In this document: positions 1 through 10,013 of the stretch, in pieces
How positions within the stretch are numbered: position 1 is the first letter of the stretch
How the letters are laid out: each line of letters begins with the position of its first letter
DNA from: Deltaproteobacteria bacterium
Lineage (GTDB): Bacteria; UBA10199; JACPAL01
DNA length: 64,000 nt
Assembly (NCBI GenBank): GCA_016180855.1
Contig: JACPAL010000003.1
Coordinates: 80,208 to 144,207, forward strand
Direction: 5' to 3'
Position numbers and translations under genes: made by a program
The notes under the pieces: generated by a model
What the model saw: the letters and a program-made list of their open reading frames with translations, nothing else
The model's database searches: none
What the model was told of the DNA's origin: nothing

Positions 1-855
1 CTGGTAATTACCTTTTGAGTCGAGGACCGGGTTGCCATTTCCGTCCAGAAGGACGGAACGGGCGGTTGTCGTAGTATTTCCCTCCACACCATTCCGATAG
101 CGTAGCCCCGAGAAAGTTCCGATCTGGAAGCTGTCTCCCTCATAAAGGAGGAGACCCGCAAACTGACGCATATCTTCAGGTGGTGTGGTAATAGCCCCTC
201 CTAACCCGCTGATCCTTGGATCGGTTTGGCGGGTAAAGACGAAATCAGCGGCGGCCCCAATATTGACCGCGCCGGGGCCATCCTTCTCGATTCGGCCAAG
301 CCACATGAACCGGTCAAAGGAGTCTCCAAAATCGGAGTCGAGTGAATTTCCACTGTTTTGAAAGACACCAAGACCCCAGTGGGACGCCTGTCGTCCAATC
401 CGAAATTTGCCACCGGGTGTCATGATATCCATGTAGACCCGGCGTACATTCAGCGCCTTGTTTTCACCCGCCTCCCCTCCTGTTACACCAAGGGCCCCAC
501 CGGCCCCTGGAAGCTGGATCGTTCCAACAATAGGTGACAAGAATTCGACCTGCTTTACGCTCTCTGTACCGGCGATGACGTTGTCAAGGATATCGAACTG
601 GGTGTGGATGGAGATGTTGTCATTAACCTTAAGCGTTGGTTCGAGACGAAATCGCTGTTGTGTAAAGAGCATCGTGCCGAAACGGTCATTGTCTCCTAGA
701 CCTCCTTGGTCGACTTGGGAGGGCTTTTGAGTGTCGAGGTCGACGTAGGAAACGACTCGGTTGCGGTAATAGCCCGGGATGGAAAGATCAAAGGCAAAAA
801 GGTGGCACGGCAACAGCGATACTAGAAGAAAGAGTATGATAATTTGACGCAACAA
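1..855 (-). CDS. Outer-membrane beta-barrel protein, 5' part only
   Basis: The gene runs off the left edge; 285 codons from the N-terminus are visible without a stop. I start it at TTG 855 because GGAG lies five bases upstream and a typical signal peptide follows (charged MLRQ, a run of Ile/Leu, cleavage after HLFA). The mature part has alternating hydrophobic strands, Gly/Asp-rich turns and a GRQASHWGLG motif about 150 residues in, which resembles porin-like or DUF-type outer-membrane barrels of deltaproteobacteria. It would sit in the outer membrane. Substrate is unknown. It lies downstream of groEL on the same strand, but a strong terminator separates them, so it should have its own promoter. 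Confidence 0.7.
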   Translation of the reverse strand, partial: MLRQIIILFLLVSLLPCHLFAFDLSIPGYYRNRVVSYVDLDTQKPSQVDQGGLGDNDRFGTMLFTQQRFRLEPTLKVNDNISIHTQFDILDNVIAGTESVKQVEFLSPIVGTIQLPGAGGALGVTGGEAGENKALNVRRVYMDIMTPGGKFRIGRQASHWGLGVFQNSGNSLDSDFGDSFDRFMWLGRIEKDGPGAVNIGAAADFVFTRQTDPRISGLGGAITTPPEDMRQFAGLLLYEGDSFQIGTFSGLRYRNGVEGNTTTTARSVLLDGNGNPVLDSKGNYQ

Positions 856-921
856 GACAACTCCAGTCCCCCCAAGTTTGCGGCATCTTATTGATTTTGA
901 AGAGGGAGTCAAACGAAAGAA

Positions 922-953
922 AAAGGCGCCTGGTTGGGTAACCAGGCGCCTTT
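922..953 (-). terminator. Rho-independent terminator after groEL
   Basis: A perfect 14-bp inverted repeat (arms 922-935 and 940-953, loop of four) has the core GGCGCC. Read on the minus strand it is followed by TTTTTCTTT, so it should end the groES-groEL transcript just before the neighbouring barrel gene. Confidence 0.9.
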
Positions 954-980
954 GTAACTAACCTTAAGTCTTAAGTAGAC

Positions 981-2609
<1,629 letters not shown>

Positions 2610-2638
2610 TCATTCCTCCTTAAGTGTTTGTTGAATGG

Positions 2639-2944
2639 TTACTCCACCACGCCTAAAATATCTTCCTCACGCATAATCAGATGTTCTTCACCATCGATCT
2701 TAACTTCGGTTCCTGAATACTTGCTGAAGAGAATCTTCTCTCCAACCTTCACGTCCGGGGTCGCAAGCTTTCCGTTATCAAGGACTTTTCCTTTACCAAC
2801 GGCAACAACCTTCCCCTCCTGCGGCTTCTCCTTGGCTGTATCGGGAATGATAATCCCCCCTTTGGTCATCTCTTCTTCATTGATCCTCTTCACCAAGATC
2901 CGGTCCTGGAGAGGGCGAATGTTTTTGACAGTTTTTGCTGACAT
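2639..2944 (-). CDS. groES: Co-chaperonin GroES (10 kDa)
   Basis: The lid of the GroEL chamber. The 101 residues carry the family pattern: [12 protein letters not shown] at the N-terminus, the mobile-loop segment [18 protein letters not shown], and the closing [16 protein letters not shown]. The start has the RBS AGGAGG seven bases upstream. It is the first gene of groES-groEL and is preceded by a good sigma-70-like promoter at 3022-3049. Confidence 0.97.
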   Translation of the reverse strand: MSAKTVKNIRPLQDRILVKRINEEEMTKGGIIIPDTAKEKPQEGKVVAVGKGKVLDNGKLATPDVKVGEKILFSKYSGTEVKIDGEEHLIMREEDILGVVE

Positions 2945-3021
2945 GTTTTTCTATCCTCCTTCTTTTTATTTTTTCCTTTTATTCCAAACGGTTAAATAAC
3001 TTATCTCTCAAGGGCGTCGGG

Positions 3022-3049
3022 AATATAGTCATTGGTGAATGGTTGTCAA
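3022..3049 (-). promoter_or_regulatory. Sigma-70-like promoter of groES-groEL
   Basis: On the minus strand TTGACA (3049-3044) is separated by 16 bp from TATATT (3027-3022), followed by a leader of about 70 bases to groES. Both boxes are near consensus. No CIRCE or sigma-32-like element was seen, so heat regulation, if any, is not obvious from sequence. Confidence 0.65.
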
Positions 3050-3128
3050 GTGGAAGACCGAAAATGTACGGGTCACAGGCAAAATGGGGCTGGAGAAAAT
3101 AGAAGTTTCAAACTATATCGGCTCGCCC

Positions 3129-4496
3129 ATGGAGATCATCAGTGATGAAACGATCGCCGCCATATCGACCCCACCGGGAAATGGGGCGATTGGCGTTGTT
3201 AGAATATCAGGGGATAAGGCCCTGGAAATACTTGAGAAAATATCGATTACTCAGATGGACTATCAATCGATTGAACCGGCAAAATTCTACCTTGGAAAGA
3301 TTGTTGACCCCACAAAGCAAGCCCCCCTTGATCAAGTAATGATGGTATGGATGAAGGCCCCTAATTCATTTACGGGAGAAGAGCTTGTGGAGATCCATGC
3401 CCACGGTAATTATTTGATTTTAGAAGAGATACTGAGAATTGTGGTTCAATCTGGGGCAAGGCTTGCGATGCCGGGGGAATTTACCCGTCGCGCCTTTCAA
3501 AACGGCAAGATGGACCTTGTACAGGCGGAGGCGGTTAGTGATCTGATCCACGGCCTGAGTCATAAGGCGATAAAGATTGCCGAACGGCAATTATCCGGGG
3601 CGCTTTCAGAAAAAATCCAACTTCTAAAAAACAATTTGACGGTTTTGAGGGCCCAGATGGAGGCGATGATCGATTTTCCGGAGGATGAGGATGTTCAGGT
3701 GCTTCAGCACGATGAGATTGGAGAGAGAATAGAATTATTGTCCCGGGAGATTATACAACTCCTGGAAACCTATAATGAAGGGCAGGCGTACACGAAGGGG
3801 TTTTCTGTTGCTATTGTTGGCAGACCAAATGTTGGCAAGTCTTCCTTGTTAAATCGCCTGCTGGGAGAAGATCGCTCTATTGTTCATAATCTTCCTGGGA
3901 CAACACGAGATACCATTGAGGAGATTTGTTATATTGCAGGACTTCCTGTTCGATTTGTTGACACGGCAGGGATTCGAAAAGGTTGTGAGTCGGTTGAAGA
4001 GGAAGGGATCAGAAGGACGCGAGAGAAAATCTTTAAGGTGGATCTGGTCTTGGCGTTGTTTGACGTGAGTGAACCATGGACAAAAGAGGATGACGAGGTG
4101 CTGGAGGCCGTATCAGGGCGAGAATATCTAACTATTTTTAACAAGCTCGATTTATCCCCGGAGGTCGATCGACCGGGCATCAAAATTTCCGCCAAAACGG
4201 GAGAGGGAGTTCCGGCGCTGAAGAGACAGATTTTTTCCCACTTTGTCAAAAACAAAGAGGGATCATCTCTTGAAAATGAAGGGCTGATTCTGACAAACAC
4301 ACGGCATAAGATCGCCTTAGAATTGGCCTTGGAGGCGATGAATCATGTTAAGAAATCAGCGGCCAATAAGATGTCTCTGGAGTTTCTTGCCGCCGATCTT
4401 CTGATTGCAACAAATCAGTTGGCCGAGATCACAGGCGAAATCACAAATGACGATCTGTTGAACGAGATCTTCTCAAAATTTTGCATCGGAAAATAA
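3129..4496 (+). CDS. mnmE: tRNA modification GTPase MnmE (TrmE)
   Basis: With MnmG it makes the 5-carboxymethylaminomethyl modification of the wobble uridine in tRNA. About 455 residues: an N-terminal tetrahydrofolate-binding domain beginning ETIAAISTPPG, a central helical domain, an inserted G domain (P-loop GRPNVGKSS, then PGTTRD, DTAG, NKLD) and the C-terminal FCIGK whose Cys is conserved. The frame is open to 3039, but family alignment supports ATG 3129; ATG 3084 is an alternative. Neither has a clear ribosome binding site. It diverges from groES, so the two promoters share the 3.0-3.1 kb spacer. Confidence 0.95.
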   Translation: MEIISDETIAAISTPPGNGAIGVVRISGDKALEILEKISITQMDYQSIEPAKFYLGKIVDPTKQAPLDQVMMVWMKAPNSFTGEELVEIHAHGNYLILEEILRIVVQSGARLAMPGEFTRRAFQNGKMDLVQAEAVSDLIHGLSHKAIKIAERQLSGALSEKIQLLKNNLTVLRAQMEAMIDFPEDEDVQVLQHDEIGERIELLSREIIQLLETYNEGQAYTKGFSVAIVGRPNVGKSSLLNRLLGEDRSIVHNLPGTTRDTIEEICYIAGLPVRFVDTAGIRKGCESVEEEGIRRTREKIFKVDLVLALFDVSEPWTKEDDEVLEAVSGREYLTIFNKLDLSPEVDRPGIKISAKTGEGVPALKRQIFSHFVKNKEGSSLENEGLILTNTRHKIALELALEAMNHVKKSAANKMSLEFLAADLLIATNQLAEITGEITNDDLLNEIFSKFCIGK

Positions 4497-4508
4497 AGCC
4501 CTTAAGTC

Positions 4509-5069
4509 CTATTTGGAGTGGACCCCGATTAAAAGGCCACTCGTAAAAAGAACCCCGACAAAAGAGGCCAGAACGGTGGCACTACCCGGGCGACCTCTCA
4601 AGGAGGTAAAAACAGAGCTTGTCCATTGAAGACGCGGGTCGTCCTGCCCCAGATGATCCGCCGCATAAAAGACACCGCGAACCATTCGTTCAACCAGATC
4701 ATCAATCTCACCGACAGGAAGCTCCAGCGGAGACCGGCTAAAGGCGACGCAGGACGCAAAATGCCGCAGCTCCTTTTTGGCGATCATCGTTCCGGCGGTT
4801 TGATGGTAGACAGTTCTTGCAACGTGCATCTCGGGATAGAGATACCGTCGGTCTGAAGGGAGTTGCGGCAGATGCTCCATCATGAGGCGAGCGGCCACAC
4901 CCGGTTTCACTTCGGCAGTGACGCGAACCGCCTCTAACCTACCGTCAGCCAGTCTTAAAGGGGCTACACAGATCACCTTTCCCCCTTCGTTCGTCAGAGA
5001 GTCGGGGGTTGGTAAATGGAGCTCCTGGAGAAGTGCGGTGACAAGGCTTGAGGCTGATATTTCCATCAT
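4509..5069 (-). CDS. Hypothetical protein with C-terminal membrane anchor
   Basis: I do not recognise this 186-residue protein. Most of it is soluble and of mixed character with a central stretch rich in His/Arg and one Cys. The last 24 residues (about 163-186) form a hydrophobic segment flanked by Arg/Gly and ending in HSK, which looks like a tail anchor. There is no N-terminal signal. It lies downstream of nuoG, nuoH and a lipoprotein gene on the same strand, with a 109-bp gap, so it could belong to that transcript. It converges with mnmE with only 12 bp between stop codons. The start may be ATG 5069 or the next codon, also ATG. Confidence 0.65.
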   Translation of the reverse strand: MMEISASSLVTALLQELHLPTPDSLTNEGGKVICVAPLRLADGRLEAVRVTAEVKPGVAARLMMEHLPQLPSDRRYLYPEMHVARTVYHQTAGTMIAKKELRHFASCVAFSRSPLELPVGEIDDLVERMVRGVFYAADHLGQDDPRLQWTSSVFTSLRGRPGSATVLASFVGVLFTSGLLIGVHSK

Positions 5070-5178
5070 GGTATCGTCTCTCGGCCACCTGTTCGCTACG
5101 ATCCGGAAACTGTTGTCCTAATTTCCGACCAAAATTCAATTAATGTACCTTTTACGGGTACGGCGCATACCGAGGCAA

Positions 5179-5814
5179 TTATCTTCCATCGGTTGGTGGC
5201 GACAATCTCCAAACTAACGAATCAATCGGGGGCTCGCAGGGGGGATTGGTTGCCGGGTCGCAATGGAGTGCTGTTGGCATCTCGTCTGTAAGAGAAAGGC
5301 GCAAAAACCGGCCCTGTTCCTCAAGGAGCAGCATTTCACCCCCTTCTTCACTCAAGGGAAATATGAGACGAGAGGCATCAGAAACATCGGCAATGAGAAA
5401 GGTCATCCTCTCATAAGGGATGGAATAAAAACCGAAGAATAAATAGATTCCGCCCTGTTCCCAACCTCGAAACGGACCCAGGCCGGTGAGAAATACCTCT
5501 TGGGACAATGGGTTGGGGAGGATCCCTTCAAGTTGGATATCGAGGTGGTTGGTATAAAGGGTGTCGTCAACAACCGCCTCTGCCTCAAGTGAAATGATGG
5601 AGCCAAACCGTTTCCGTGCCTGCTCTACGAGACGCTCGGATTCTTCCTTAAAATCCCTGATGAAAGGGGGAATCTCGGTCTTCTTTTCGGGTGGATCAGT
5701 TTCGGGGGCCCCCTCTTTTTTTGGATTCTCTGGAATCTCCCCCTTCTCTCTGCAGGAGAGAAGACTCATGGAACCTGCCAAAACGATCAAAAGGGGATAG
5801 CGGGAACGGATCAC
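5179..5814 (-). CDS. Predicted lipoprotein
   Basis: The 211-residue product begins MIRSRYPLLIVLAGSMSLLSC, a lipoprotein signal with lipobox LLSC (Cys21). A charged, Glu/Lys/Pro-rich linker follows (about 22-55), then a folded part of about 150 residues that I do not recognise. It should be anchored to a membrane by its lipidated Cys. It starts 36 bp after nuoH on the same strand, so co-transcription with nuoG-nuoH is likely, but a role in complex I is not shown by the sequence. Confidence 0.75.
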   Translation of the reverse strand: MIRSRYPLLIVLAGSMSLLSCREKGEIPENPKKEGAPETDPPEKKTEIPPFIRDFKEESERLVEQARKRFGSIISLEAEAVVDDTLYTNHLDIQLEGILPNPLSQEVFLTGLGPFRGWEQGGIYLFFGFYSIPYERMTFLIADVSDASRLIFPLSEEGGEMLLLEEQGRFLRLSLTDEMPTALHCDPATNPPCEPPIDSLVWRLSPPTDGR

Positions 5815-5850
5815 ACAGCGTGGATCGCCAATCGCCTGGCATTGTTGCGT

Positions 5851-7116
5851 TTAAAACCCGGTACCTCTGAAGAGAAGATAAAGTCCTGTCACGAACAGGT
5901 TGACGAGCGAGAGCGGCAACATCCCCTTCCACCCAAATCCCATGAGTTGGTCATAGCGGAATCTTGGGACGGTCCAGCGGACCCAGACGAAAAAGAAACA
6001 GAAGAGGGCGACTTTGATCAAAAAGGTGATCACCTGGCAGATTGCTGCAAAGACCGGGGGATACCAGTTGGGCAGAACCGGTAACCCCACGAGAAAGAGA
6101 AAGGCGATCACCGCTGCCCCCACCAATAAGGCAGGGACCCCAAAGGTCAGCACCTCAAAATCTCGAAGATCGCCGTATTTATGAGGACGAAACTGAATCA
6201 CGAGCAGCAAACCTCCTAAAACAGATAAAACACCAAGGCCCAAAAGAAGAACTCGGGTCAGGAAAGGGGCCCCCTCGATTAAATCGGCCGTTGAAAGAAA
6301 TGGGACCTGCCACCCTCCAAAGAAGAGGGAGACAATCACGGCCGACCCGACCACCATCGCCGCATACTCGGCCATAAAGAAGAGGGCGAACTTCATGCTT
6401 GAATATTCGACATGAAAACCGGCTACGAGTTCCGATTCTCCCTCGGGGAGATCAAACGGGGTCCGGTTTGTCTCGGCAAAGATTGCTACTGTGAAGAGGA
6501 GGAAGGCGAGCGGTTGCCGAACAACAAACCAGTGCCAAGGCAAATTTCCCTGTTCCTGAACAATCTGCTGAAGGCTGAGCGACTCCGCCACCATGAAGAG
6601 ACTCATAATGGAGAGCCCCATCGAGATCTCATAACTAACCATCTGGGAAGAGGCCCGGAGTCCCCCCAAAAAGGAATACTTGTTGTTGGAGGACCAGCCG
6701 GCGAGCATGATGCCGTAGACCGCGAGTGACGAGAACGCAAAGAGGTAGAGGATCCCGACGTTCAAATCGGCAATCTGGAGAGAAAAGGCGGTTTCACCGA
6801 TCCGGACAAGGTCCCCAAAAGGAATGACCGCCGTTGTGACAATGTAGACAAACATGATGATCAGGGGGGATAAGACAAAGTAAAACCGGTTGGCACCGGC
6901 CGGGATGAACTCCTCCTTACACAGCAGCTTGATCACATCCGCAAGGTTGTGGATAATCCCACCAAGACGGATCCCAAAGATCTGTGCTCGATTGGGTCCA
7001 CGGCGATCCTGGATATAAGCAGCCCCCTTTCTCTCAAACCAGATCAACAGGGGGATGAAATTAAGAACGATGACGGGGATGAAAACAACCTTGGCGATGT
7101 TGGCTACGATTTCCAC
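5851..7116 (-). CDS. nuoH: NADH-quinone oxidoreductase subunit H
   Basis: Membrane subunit of complex I that helps form the quinone-binding chamber at the junction with the peripheral arm. Visible family motifs: FERKGAAYIQDRRGPNR (residues 27-43), the loop AETNRTPFDLPEGESELV (214-231) and RYDQLM (387-392). At 421 residues it is about 90 longer than the E. coli protein. The extra length is mostly an insert at about 271-350 with two hydrophobic segments, between the usual FFGGW and the penultimate helix. It overlaps the end of nuoG by 13 bp, so the two are translationally linked. Confidence 0.96.
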   Translation of the reverse strand: MEIVANIAKVVFIPVIVLNFIPLLIWFERKGAAYIQDRRGPNRAQIFGIRLGGIIHNLADVIKLLCKEEFIPAGANRFYFVLSPLIIMFVYIVTTAVIPFGDLVRIGETAFSLQIADLNVGILYLFAFSSLAVYGIMLAGWSSNNKYSFLGGLRASSQMVSYEISMGLSIMSLFMVAESLSLQQIVQEQGNLPWHWFVVRQPLAFLLFTVAIFAETNRTPFDLPEGESELVAGFHVEYSSMKFALFFMAEYAAMVVGSAVIVSLFFGGWQVPFLSTADLIEGAPFLTRVLLLGLGVLSVLGGLLLVIQFRPHKYGDLRDFEVLTFGVPALLVGAAVIAFLFLVGLPVLPNWYPPVFAAICQVITFLIKVALFCFFFVWVRWTVPRFRYDQLMGFGWKGMLPLSLVNLFVTGLYLLFRGTGF

Positions 7117-8516
7117 AGCTTCTGTACCTCGGCAAAAATCTCACTCGCCTGCTTCGCCTCTCCCGGAGGCGGAAAGGCGGGGTTAATTTTTTGAACCATT
7201 CCTTGCCGATTTGTAAAAGTCCCCTCGGACTCCGCCCAGGTTGCGACCGGCAGGATCAAGTCGGCATATTCGTACTCCGGCCGCTGATGGCTCGTGAGCA
7301 GGATTACCTTCCTGTTACGTTCTAACGAGAGCGCCCGGATGGACGATTCCGGCAATCCACCCAGAATAACAAATCCCTGGTATTTACGATCGGCGGTGAT
7401 CGGTTTCATCCCCAAGGCGGTGACACCGGCACGGTTCGGATTTTTATCGGCCGAGATGAGGAAGTCATCCTGGCTGGGATTTGAAACCTCTTTCGCGTGA
7501 AAATAAAAATCTTTTACACCGATCGCCATAAGACAATCGATTAACGCCTTGTTCTCTTCATTCGTGAATTCCGCCGAACCGATACCGACAACCGATGCCG
7601 GCGACAAGCCGCTCAGTAATTCCTTGAATCGCCTTACCGCCTCCTTCATGCGGATGATCTGAAGACCCTTTTCTGATCGGAAATAGGGACTCCGCAACCG
7701 GCTTTCCTCGTTAATAGGCTTGTAGGTCAGTCTCCCCTCATCACACATCCAGAGCTGATTGACCGCCTCCTTCTCACGTGGCTTGAGACGGTAAATGACC
7801 CCCTTGTTGTGATCGATCTTGATGTTACAACCGGTGGAACAGCCGGGGCAGATCGAATCGGTTGACTTGAGGAACCAGACCCGTTGCTTGAAACGAAAAT
7901 CGGTACTCGTGAGTGCCCCCACGGGACAGAGATCAACGGTATTCACAGAATAAGGATTGTCCAGTTCGCGGCCGGGATAAGTGGTCAATTCGGTGTGATT
8001 TCCGCGTTCTGTAAAGCAAAGCTCGTTGGTTTTGCTGATCTCATCGCAGAAACGAATGCAACGTGAACAGAGGATGCATCGTTCCATATCGAGTTTGACA
8101 TACGGCCCGAGCGGGACTGCCTTCTCCTTATGGACCTTCTCCTCTGTCATACGGGAAGGTTTGAGGTCATGACTCATGTAGTATTTCTGGAGCTTGCATT
8201 CCCCCGCCTGATCACAGACGGGGCAATCGATCGGGTGATTGACGAGGATAAATTCAAGCACTGCCTGCCTCGCCTCGAGGACCTTGGGACTCTTGGTCTT
8301 GACAACCATCCCCTCCTGCACCTTGGTGTTGCAAGCGATCTGGAGCTTTGGCATCTTTTCGATCTCAACCATGCAGATCCGGCAATTGCCGGCAACGGAC
8401 AGCTTCCGATGGTAACAGTAATGGGGGACCGATGAGCCGGCAAGCTTTGCCGCCTCAATGACGTTCACGCCATCGGGGGCATTGATCTCCTTGCCATCGA
8501 CCGTGATTTTTGGCAC
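7104..8516 (-). CDS. nuoG: NADH-quinone oxidoreductase subunit G, short form
   Basis: Iron-sulfur subunit of the complex I peripheral arm. From GTG 8516 it has 470 residues. Ligands visible: Cys34/45/48/62 for a [2Fe-2S] cluster, His94-Cys98/101/107 for N5, Cys147/150/153 with Cys197 for N4, and Cys223/226/230 with Cys258 matching N7. The molybdopterin-like domain that normally follows is cut to about 200 residues but keeps the late ATWAESEGTFTNRQGMVQ motif, so it looks internally shortened rather than broken. GTG 8516 gives the family N-terminus PKITVDG; the frame stays open to TTG 8612, but that would overlap the divergent gene at 8593. Confidence 0.9.
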   Translation of the reverse strand: MPKITVDGKEINAPDGVNVIEAAKLAGSSVPHYCYHRKLSVAGNCRICMVEIEKMPKLQIACNTKVQEGMVVKTKSPKVLEARQAVLEFILVNHPIDCPVCDQAGECKLQKYYMSHDLKPSRMTEEKVHKEKAVPLGPYVKLDMERCILCSRCIRFCDEISKTNELCFTERGNHTELTTYPGRELDNPYSVNTVDLCPVGALTSTDFRFKQRVWFLKSTDSICPGCSTGCNIKIDHNKGVIYRLKPREKEAVNQLWMCDEGRLTYKPINEESRLRSPYFRSEKGLQIIRMKEAVRRFKELLSGLSPASVVGIGSAEFTNEENKALIDCLMAIGVKDFYFHAKEVSNPSQDDFLISADKNPNRAGVTALGMKPITADRKYQGFVILGGLPESSIRALSLERNRKVILLTSHQRPEYEYADLILPVATWAESEGTFTNRQGMVQKINPAFPPPGEAKQASEIFAEVQKLWKS

Positions 8517-8592
8517 GAGGGAGAGATACCAACCGGCTTTTACTGGCGTCAACTTGAAAAGCCGGATGAATTCGGTGCGGAGTGAACCAACC

Positions 8593-8919
8593 ATGGACAA
8601 GCTAACGATCAAAAATTACGGCTCAGGGGAATTAATTCTCTCTAACTCTGACAACCATTCCCTGAAACTCTCCCACGAACAGGCGAATCGCCTCATCCTG
8701 TTTGCACGCATGCATACCGTGGAGGAGTTTGTGGCACAACTTCCGAAGCTGTTGTCCGATCACAAAATCGTGAGTCAGATGAGAGATTTTTTTGACAAGG
8801 CAACAACCTCTTCCGAACGCTGGAACATCAAGGAAAAATTTGCCCGACTTGTTACGATGGTCAAGGGGTATCAACCGTCTCACCCCGACAAGGTGATTGA
8901 GGAGATCATAGTTCCATGA
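8593..8919 (+). CDS. Hypothetical protein, 108 residues
   Basis: Not recognised. A small soluble protein without signal or membrane segment; mixed charged and hydrophobic, probably helical in the C-terminal half. It starts at ATG 8593, divergent from nuoG, and its stop overlaps the start of the dipeptidase gene by four bases (ATGA), so the two are translationally coupled. The frame is open further upstream to 8458, but that part is antisense to nuoG and is unlikely to be translated. Confidence 0.65.
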   Translation: MDKLTIKNYGSGELILSNSDNHSLKLSHEQANRLILFARMHTVEEFVAQLPKLLSDHKIVSQMRDFFDKATTSSERWNIKEKFARLVTMVKGYQPSHPDKVIEEIIVP

Positions 8920-9929
8920 ATATTTCGGCCATTGCGAGACAACTTCATCGTGCCTCTGTTGTAATCGATCTCCATGCCGATACCACGATCCCGATGAAAT
9001 GGGTGCGGTATCAAGTCGGCAAACGGCATCGACCGGGCCTCCCGGGCAAGTTTGGTTTCTTTCACTGTGATATCCCTCGCTGGAGGGAGGGGGGATACAA
9101 GGGGCAGTTTTTGGGGCTTGGGACTTTTCCCTATCCGGAAAAGGGGTGTACCAACTCCTGTCTCAGACAGGCGGAGATGATCCGGGAGGCGTGTCTCAGG
9201 CACCCGGAGGATCTTGTTCACGTGACTTCCGCCGAAGAGCTGCGAATGGCTGCCCGGGATGGAAGGGTAGCGATCCTCATGGGGGTGGAGGGGGGACACA
9301 ACCTTGAGGCGGATGCTCACAACGTGAGACGATTCCACGAGGCGGGGGTCCGTTACATCGGCCTCACCCACTTCTCTAAAAATCGGGTAGGCCCCCCTTC
9401 GGGTGGATATGGGGCAAGTCGGGAGGCCCCACTCACCGACTTTGGTCGTGATCTGATCACAGAAATGAACCGATTGGGGATGATGGTGGACCTTGCCCAT
9501 GTCGGACGGCAGGCCTTTTTACAGGCGGCTCGTTTCTCGACTAAACCGGTTATTGTGAGTCACACCGGTATCTCTGGGGCGCGCCCCCTCTGGCGCAACC
9601 TCGATGATGAACAGATCAGGGCGGTTGCGGAGACTGATGGGGTGATCGGGATCATCTTTGCCTGGCGCTACATCTGCATGGGGAGGAAGGGAGATCTTGC
9701 CGATCTTCTCCCCCATTTTGAACATGTACGAAGATTACTCGGTGGGGCTCGCCATCTCGCCTTGGGAAGCGATTTTGATGGGGCGATCGTTCCCGTTCGT
9801 GGACTGGAAGATGCCTCACACCTGCCGGCGGTTACCCAAATGCTCCTCGATGCGAAATGGTCCGAGCAGGATATTCGAGGGGTTCTTGGGGAAAACGTTC
9901 TAAGGGTGCTCAAGGCAGTTACGAGCTGA
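8916..9929 (+). CDS. Membrane dipeptidase (peptidase M19 family)
   Basis: Zinc-dependent dipeptidase of the renal dipeptidase/M19 family, hydrolysing dipeptides, often with D-residues. The 337 residues show the metal motif His20-x-Asp22, the bridging Glu in GVEGGHNL (about residue 126), His in VDLAHVG and SHTG (about 195 and 215), and GSDFDG near residue 287. No signal peptide is present, so it is probably cytoplasmic here. It overlaps the preceding small gene by four bases. A weak hairpin with a T-run follows near 9950-9970 and may end the transcript. Confidence 0.92.
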   Translation: MNISAIARQLHRASVVIDLHADTTIPMKWVRYQVGKRHRPGLPGKFGFFHCDIPRWREGGYKGQFLGLGTFPYPEKGCTNSCLRQAEMIREACLRHPEDLVHVTSAEELRMAARDGRVAILMGVEGGHNLEADAHNVRRFHEAGVRYIGLTHFSKNRVGPPSGGYGASREAPLTDFGRDLITEMNRLGMMVDLAHVGRQAFLQAARFSTKPVIVSHTGISGARPLWRNLDDEQIRAVAETDGVIGIIFAWRYICMGRKGDLADLLPHFEHVRRLLGGARHLALGSDFDGAIVPVRGLEDASHLPAVTQMLLDAKWSEQDIRGVLGENVLRVLKAVTS

Positions 9930-10013
9930 AACTTTTGATCGCTTAAATCTTTCAGAGGTGAAATATTTTTTGGAGATCCGGTTTCGATTGTCTCTACAAA
10001 CGGAAGAAGTTCC

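Noticed and set aside
2945..3020. CIRCE element for HrcA control of groES-groEL
   Set aside because: No TTAGCACTC-N9-GAGTGCTAA or near match is present upstream of groES; only an ordinary promoter is visible.
7104..7116. Frameshift truncating nuoG
   Set aside because: The stop overlaps the nuoH start in a normal coupled arrangement and the late NuoG motif lies before the stop, so the short form is intact.
9945..9972. Terminator of the dipeptidase gene
   Set aside because: TTTCA/TGAAA with a T-run is present, but the stem is only five base pairs; too weak to list as a feature.
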